Shown here one piece after another: positions 6,364 to 10,374 of a stretch of DNA of 10,374 nucleotides. The notes beneath the pieces were generated by a model. It searched no databases. It saw only the letters and a program-made list of their open reading frames with translations, and was not told the origin of the DNA. The stretch is from an uncultured Sphingorhabdus sp. (GTDB lineage Bacteria > Pseudomonadota > Alphaproteobacteria > Sphingomonadales > Sphingomonadaceae). The translations under genes and the position numbers were made by a program. How positions within the stretch are numbered: the stretch's first letter is position 1; the number at the start of each line of letters is the position of its first letter. The stretch covers positions 1-10,374 of the forward strand of contig CALMYW010000380.1 in the NCBI GenBank assembly GCA_937873665.1. Reading direction: 5' to 3'.

Positions 6364-9300
6364 TCGCTACTCCCAGAAGCTTTGTTTTCCAGCACGACCA
6401 AGTAGGCCAACACTTCGAAGTCGTTTATGCCCGCGAACTCGCCGCGCATTGCGTGAGTGCCGCCCGGCGCGAAGAGGCTGGCGACCGCCCGCTCTTCCCC
6501 CTTGCCGACGATGGAGCCCACCGCAGCGGCCAGCAGGTCTTGGGTGTGACGCATGTCAGAGAACTGGCGTGTGCTCTTGGCATGGCGAGCGACGGCGCCC
6601 GCGTCAGGCAGCTCCCGACCCATGCTCAAGCGCTTCAGCCGGTCCAGTGCGTGCTTGGCTTGTGTGTATGGCAGCAGCACGGTGCCGTGTTCGCCGATAT
6701 GCACTAGGTAGATAGGCGCCAATGGGTAGTTGGGATCGACAGACTTCTCCGCCGCGATGCCTTCGGCGCGCAGGCAGAAGAGCATGCCCGGCGGGATGTC
6801 GGTCTCGTGCGTAGTGGTGACTGCGCAAGCTCCCAGTGGCATGTTCTCCAGCTTGCCGGGGTGGGCCTTGAGGTAGCGGGCCAAGTCGATGCGGTAGTCG
6901 GTTAGGGTCAGGTCTGTGATGGATACGCCGCTGGATAGATCCTCTAGGTCAATCACCGCGTCTTGCAGCTTCAACAGCTGCTTGCGCCGGTACTCCAGGT
7001 CGTTCATCGGGTCGCCGGATTGCTGCTCGATGATGTTTTCTTCGCCAGTGGCGGAAACATCCAGCAGCACCATGCGACCACTGACGCGCTGCTCCAGGCC
7101 GATGTATTCCTCCAGTTCCATGTTGGGCCAGAAGTTGACGAGCTGGATGCTGGTGTTAGACGAACCCAGGCGGTCGACGCGGCCGAAGCGCTGGATGATC
7201 CGCACTGGGTTCCAGTGGATGTCGTAGTTCACTAGCCAGTCACAGTCCTGCAGGTTCTGGCCCTCGCTGATGCAGTCGGTGGCGATCAGCAGCTCAAGTT
7301 CACCCTCGTGACCCAAGCTGGCGGGCCGTTCCTTGGATCTGGGTGAAAAAGCGGTGAGGATCGACGTCAGGTCCTTGCGCAGGCCGGGCGACGTGGACCG
7401 GTTCCTTCCTGAGCCTGTGACCAGCGCAGCTTCGACCTGTAAGTGCGTCTTGGCCCAGTCCGCAAGGTGGTCGTAAATGTACTCGGCCGTGTCAGCAAAT
7501 GCGGTGAAGACAATGATCTTGCGGTTCCCCGCGTTGATCGGGTTACGCACCTTCTCTGCGATCAGGTCGCGAAGCTTGCCGAGCTTGTCGTCACGGGCGG
7601 CGTCGACTTGGAGCGCGGCGGCGTTGAGCGTCGCCAGTCGATTGCGGTCTTCAGTGAGATCCTGGCGCCAGCGAGCGAGATCGATGTCGCTGAGCAGCAC
7701 CTTGACTTTGCGACCCACCAGCAGGATTTCGAAGGCGGGATCGTCCACGTCGACATCAGCGATATCGATCTCTTCGAACTCGTCTTCTGCGCCGACGCTG
7801 CCTGCCTTGTAGGCCTGCAGTCGCGCCAAGGTCTCGTCGACATCCTTGAGCTGACGGCCCACTGTCAAGGCGAAGGAGAAGACCGAGCTTTCCATCCGCT
7901 TCAGCAGGTTGACCCGCATCAGGTGGATCAGGCTCTCTTCACGGTCAACCTGGCGGAAGATGCTTTCGCCGCCGCGGATGGCCGTGCTGTACTTGGCGTC
8001 GTAGCCGGCCAGCTTGTCTTCCTTGACGTAGCGTAGCGGCGCGTAGCTGGCCAGCTTGAGGCGCCGGATCTCGAAGTTGATCTCCCTGATCGGCTGGAAC
8101 TCGCCGGCCTTGTCCACATCCGCCTTGATGTTGATCGGCGGCAGCCGACTGGGAAAGCGACCGGTCTCAATGGTGCCGTAGTACTTCTCGATGTGTCGAC
8201 GCGAGCGGGCGATGGTAAGGTGGTCCAGCAACGCGAAGTAGTCGAAGCCGAGCATTTCCACCAGCAGCGGAGGTGTCCGCTCCTCTTCAGGCAGCTCCAG
8301 CCAGCGATTGAAGGACTTCTGGGCGCGGCGGGTCGTGCTGTCGATGCTCGCGATGCCGTGGTCGAATAGCGCAGTATCGTCGCCCTCGGTGACAAAGGAT
8401 ATCTGGTTCTTGAGGTCGGCCAGGCGGTTGTTGACCGGCGTGGCAGACAACATCAGTACCCGGGTCTTGACGCCCTCGCGGATGACCTTGCGCATGAGCC
8501 GGTCATAGCGCGTTTCGGCGCCCTGCTTCGGCGTCTTCTTATTGCGGAAGTTGTGCGATTCGTCGATGACGACGAGGTCGTAGTTGCCCCAGTTAACGTG
8601 GGCCAGGTCGATGTCGCCCGACAAGCCACCATCACGCGATAGATCCGTGTGGTTCAGCACGTCGTAGTTGAAGCGGTCGGAGGCCAGTATATTGCGCTGG
8701 TCGTTGGCCTTGTAGATGGTCCAGTTGTCGCGTAAGCGCTTCGGGCAGAGCACCAGGACGCGGTCGTTGCGCAGCTCGTGGTACTTGATGATTGCTAGCG
8801 CCTCGAAGGTTTTTCCAAGCCCCACGCTGTCGGCAATGATGCAGCCGCCGAAGCGGTCGAGCTTGTCGATAGCGCCAACGACCCCGTCGCGCTGAAACTT
8901 GTAGAGCTTCTTCCAGACCACAGTGTCGCGGATGCCCGTGGCGGACTTGACGATGCGGTCCTCGTCCATGTCCTGGCTTTCGGCCCGGAACAGGTGGTAC
9001 AGCATGACCGCGTAGACGCTCATTGGGTCGCGTGCGCTGGCAAGGTCATCGAGCGCGGAGAGGATCGCTGTTTTGGCATGGGGCTGATCACCCAGGCTAT
9101 CCCACTGGGCGTCGAACCACTGGGCAAGCGTCGTAGCTTCCTGCTCAGACTCAGAAACTTGTATGAAGCTCAAGGGGTTGCCGGGGGTGATCCCAAGCCC
9201 GTCGGTTGACAAACCGAAGGAGCCGTGTAGCGCCCGCCGGGCTTTGCCGTCCGGATCACGAAGGACCGCCAGGCCTTGAGGGATACTGCCTGGCGCACAA

Positions 9301-9590
9301 CGCACATCCGCCTTAGCGCGAATCCAGTCCGCCAACTGCTTGGCGAGTGCCGGTGTCTGTAGCTTGTTCCTAGCGGACCGGTCGCTGGCGTTGCCCAACA
9401 AGCCGAATTCGGAGGCATCTGCGGGCACCACCAGGCGCGCACTACTCAGTGTCTTAGTCCCTGCCCGCAGAGCGTCGTAAGCAAACAATGACCCAGTCGA
9501 GGTCATCAGATCCATCTTGTTACCGGGTGCGAGCTCGGGCGCAACAATGTCCAAAACGCGGTCTGCACCCGCATTTCTGATTGGCTTCAT
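6360..9590 (-). CDS. SNF2/RapA-type SF2 helicase with degenerate PLD-like N-terminal domain (1076 aa)
   Basis: First gene of the operon. ATG 9590-9588 is chosen because of a strong Shine-Dalgarno site nine bases upstream and because the conserved block KMDLMTSTGSLFAYDALR (25-42) starts soon after. Residues about 25-165 look like a phospholipase D-type domain (GSFGLSTDGLG, 123-133; AQWFDAQW, 156-163), but the catalytic HxK is not visible, so it is probably inactive. The helicase core shows Walker A DSVGLGKT (254-261), Walker B DESH (343-346), SATPVNNR (382-389), KIIVFTAF (691-698), ATDCISEGQNLQ (770-781) and QRFGRVDRLGS (800-810). A C-terminal domain (about 930-1070) begins DIPPGMLFCLRAEG. The helicase motifs all look intact. 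It probably translocates on double-stranded DNA, by analogy with SNF2/DISARM-type helicases, and works with DUF4391 and Mod. Its stop overlaps the next start by ATGA. Confidence 0.93.
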   Translation of the reverse strand: MKPIRNAGADRVLDIVAPELAPGNKMDLMTSTGSLFAYDALRAGTKTLSSARLVVPADASEFGLLGNASDRSARNKLQTPALAKQLADWIRAKADVRCAPGSIPQGLAVLRDPDGKARRALHGSFGLSTDGLGITPGNPLSFIQVSESEQEATTLAQWFDAQWDSLGDQPHAKTAILSALDDLASARDPMSVYAVMLYHLFRAESQDMDEDRIVKSATGIRDTVVWKKLYKFQRDGVVGAIDKLDRFGGCIIADSVGLGKTFEALAIIKYHELRNDRVLVLCPKRLRDNWTIYKANDQRNILASDRFNYDVLNHTDLSRDGGLSGDIDLAHVNWGNYDLVVIDESHNFRNKKTPKQGAETRYDRLMRKVIREGVKTRVLMLSATPVNNRLADLKNQISFVTEGDDTALFDHGIASIDSTTRRAQKSFNRWLELPEEERTPPLLVEMLGFDYFALLDHLTIARSRRHIEKYYGTIETGRFPSRLPPINIKADVDKAGEFQPIREINFEIRRLKLASYAPLRYVKEDKLAGYDAKYSTAIRGGESIFRQVDREESLIHLMRVNLLKRMESSVFSFALTVGRQLKDVDETLARLQAYKAGSVGAEDEFEEIDIADVDVDDPAFEILLVGRKVKVLLSDIDLARWRQDLTEDRNRLATLNAAALQVDAARDDKLGKLRDLIAEKVRNPINAGNRKIIVFTAFADTAEYIYDHLADWAKTHLQVEAALVTGSGRNRSTSPGLRKDLTSILTAFSPRSKERPASLGHEGELELLIATDCISEGQNLQDCDWLVNYDIHWNPVRIIQRFGRVDRLGSSNTSIQLVNFWPNMELEEYIGLEQRVSGRMVLLDVSATGEENIIEQQSGDPMNDLEYRRKQLLKLQDAVIDLEDLSSGVSITDLTLTDYRIDLARYLKAHPGKLENMPLGACAVTTTHETDIPPGMLFCLRAEGIAAEKSVDPNYPLAPIYLVHIGEHGTVLLPYTQAKHALDRLKRLSMGRELPDAGAVARHAKSTRQFSDMRHTQDLLAAAVGSIVGKGEERAVASLFAPGGTHAMRGEFAGINDFEVLAYLVVLENKASGSSE

Positions 9591-9598
9591 GCGTTATT

Positions 9599-9605
9599 AC
9601 CTCCC
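9599..9605 (-). promoter_or_regulatory. Strong ribosome binding site for the operon's first gene
   Basis: The minus strand reads GGGAGGT followed by AATAACGC and then the ATG at 9590. This is close to a perfect Shine-Dalgarno site with good spacing, and it fixes the start of the SNF2 helicase. The next four starts rely on stop-start overlap instead. Confidence 0.8.
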
Positions 9606-10174
9606 GTAGCAATTTACCGCACGTGGGAGTGTCGTCGAGCAGTGCGCCCCCACCTTTGTGTCATTGAACCGTGCTTTTTGGAAGGATGGCCGGGGCCGAG
9701 TGCCCTTTCGAAAGGCTTTCTGGCAGATCTGGACTGCGAGGAGGTTTTGAAGGATGACAAGCGCGAATGACACATCCTGGGTATGCGCCGAGGGAGACAG
9801 CGCTTCTGTCAACAGACGCACTGTGCTTGCGGGTCATGCCGTATCAGGCGGACTCTGCCTGCAGAGACCAAACCTATGGGCCACCGCCACCCCTGCTGCT
9901 GGCGCTATGGCATCCGCGTACGTCACCGCCAATTCCTGTTTTAGCAAGCAATAGGATGCGCCGCCGGTTCATGCACTTGGCATCTACGTAGGCGGTCAGG
10001 CAAGCACGCCTATCGATACCAAATCTTGCAGCTCTAGGTCGGCTTTGCCGGACAGCAGTCTTTTAGTGCAGTGCAACTGGAAGGCGGCTCTCAGCCTAAA
10101 ACGGACCTCCATTGCTCGCACGGCTTCAACAATCAAGAAGCTATTGATCTGAGGGTGACGACTGCCTCCGCAAT
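9606..10174. other. Intergenic stretch without a recognisable gene
   Basis: About 570 bases lie between the operon's ribosome site and the terminator. Short frames exist on both strands, but none has a good ribosome site or a familiar protein pattern. The region should contain the operon's promoter reading leftward, but I could not find a convincing -35/-10 pair. The only clear local structures are the CCTTTCGAAAGG palindrome at 9704-9715 and GGCC-GG-GGCC at 9688-9697. No tRNA, transposase remnant or integrase is visible. Confidence 0.5.
9704..9715. promoter_or_regulatory. 12-base perfect palindrome upstream of the operon (possible operator)
   Basis: CCTTTCGAAAGG is self-complementary and lies about 115 bases upstream of the SNF2 helicase start. 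A dimeric regulator could bind such a site. No regulator gene is seen in the window, so the role is only a suggestion; a palindrome of this size can also occur by chance. Confidence 0.2.
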
Positions 10175-10206
10175 AAAAAAAGGCACTCCAGATGAGTGCC
10201 TTTTTT
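10175..10206. terminator. Rho-independent, bidirectional terminator after gyrB
   Basis: GGCACTC (10182-10188), loop CAGAT, then GAGTGCC (10194-10200) form a 7-bp G+C-rich stem. It is extended by an A run (10175-10181) pairing with a T run (10201-10206). Read leftward, it lies about 116 bases past the gyrB stop, so it should end the gyrB transcript. It would also separate gyrB from the defence operon, implying that the operon has its own promoter. Confidence 0.85.
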
Positions 10207-10275
10207 CATTTTCTCTGTCATTTGACGGGTCCGTAATAGTGCGTCTTACATCTCGGTCAGCCCGCGGCCGCACGG

Positions 10276-10302
10276 TTTGCAAGTACTGAGAATATTTGCA
10301 AG
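10276..10302. repeat. Short direct repeat TTTGCAAG x2 downstream of gyrB
   Basis: TTTGCAAG occurs at 10276-10283 and again at 10295-10302, in the 3' untranslated stretch between the gyrB stop and the terminator. The copies are 19 bases apart start to start. Their role is unknown and chance is possible. Confidence 0.3.
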
Positions 10303-10322
10303 ATCAATGAGAACCTACACCT

Positions 10323-10374
10323 TCAAGCGTCGATATTCGCCGCCCGCAGCGCGTTGGTCTCGATGAAGGCGCGG
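10323..10374 (-). CDS. gyrB: C-terminal end of DNA gyrase subunit B (partial, enters from the right edge)
   Basis: The minus strand from the window edge reads RAFIETNALRAANIDA and then TGA (10325-10323). The pattern RRAFIExNALxAxNID is the usual extreme C-terminus of proteobacterial GyrB, the ATPase subunit of the type II topoisomerase that introduces negative supercoils. Only 16 residues are visible, so the call rests on this tail motif alone. If correct, the window lies next to the dnaA-dnaN-(recF)-gyrB cluster near the replication origin. Confidence 0.7.
   Translation of the reverse strand, partial: RAFIETNALRAANIDA

Noticed and set aside
5398..8036. Plus-strand open frames at 5398-5964 and 7443-8036
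   Set aside because: Antisense shadows of the two helicase genes, without family resemblance.
1..9590. Assignment to DISARM or BREX
   Set aside because: No DUF1998 (DrmB), PglZ, BrxC or PglX-type gene is seen; the methyltransferase is type III Mod-like and DUF4391 is not a marker of either.
9600..9780. A sigma-70 promoter for the operon
   Set aside because: Candidate boxes such as TTGTCA lack a matching -10 at proper spacing, so I do not place one.
9597..9821. Minus-strand 74-codon frame just upstream of the SNF2 helicase
   Set aside because: It starts with GTG, has no Shine-Dalgarno site, resembles no family, and covers the likely promoter and leader.
9754..9991. Plus-strand frames at 9754-9954 and 9767-9991
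   Set aside because: Short, overlapping one another in different frames, and with no recognisable pattern.
10071..10289. Plus-strand 72-codon frame
   Set aside because: It reads straight through the strong hairpin terminator at 10175-10206, so it is unlikely to be a gene.

Overview
The window carries one leftward (minus-strand) operon that looks like a multi-gene anti-phage or restriction-modification system. It sits just downstream of what appears to be the 3' end of gyrB. The high G+C content, the GyrB-like C-terminus (FIETNALRAANIDA) and the gene style suggest a beta- or gammaproteobacterium, for example Burkholderiales or Xanthomonadaceae. The sequence alone does not settle the genus. 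No tRNA, rRNA, CRISPR array, transposase or integrase was seen.

Layout in the direction of transcription, right to left: (1) gyrB tail, 10374-10323. (2) A gap of about 730 bp with a strong hairpin terminator (10175-10206), otherwise without a recognisable gene. (3) A 1076-aa SNF2/RapA-type helicase with an N-terminal degenerate PLD-like domain (9590-6360), preceded by a strong ribosome binding site. (4) A UvrD/Rep-type SF1 helicase (6363-3640) cut by one in-frame amber codon at 5289-5287, which leaves a 358-aa Walker A half and a 525-aa half with motifs II-VI. Its N-terminal region contains a segment resembling the C-terminal domain of GreA/GreB. (5) A 595-aa DUF262 + DUF1524-like HNH protein of the GmrSD/SspE type (3643-1856). 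(6) A 257-aa DUF4391 protein (1859-1086). (7) A 79-aa protein that may be a truncated remnant (1089-850), followed by an overlapping short reading frame (905-732). (8) The first 237 codons of a type III Mod-like beta-class adenine methyltransferase (712-1), which leaves the window.

Four successive junctions (6363/6360, 3643/3640, 1859/1856, 1089/1086) are ATGA stop-start overlaps, so the genes are almost certainly one translationally coupled operon. The PLD-like/SNF2 helicase, DUF4391 protein and Mod methyltransferase look like the core of a type III R-M-like system; a Res-like subunit, if present, would lie beyond the left edge. The SF1 helicase and the DUF262/HNH nuclease look like a second, modification-sensing or transcription-linked arm built into the same operon. 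The amber codon raises the question of whether this copy is intact, decaying, or contains a sequence error.
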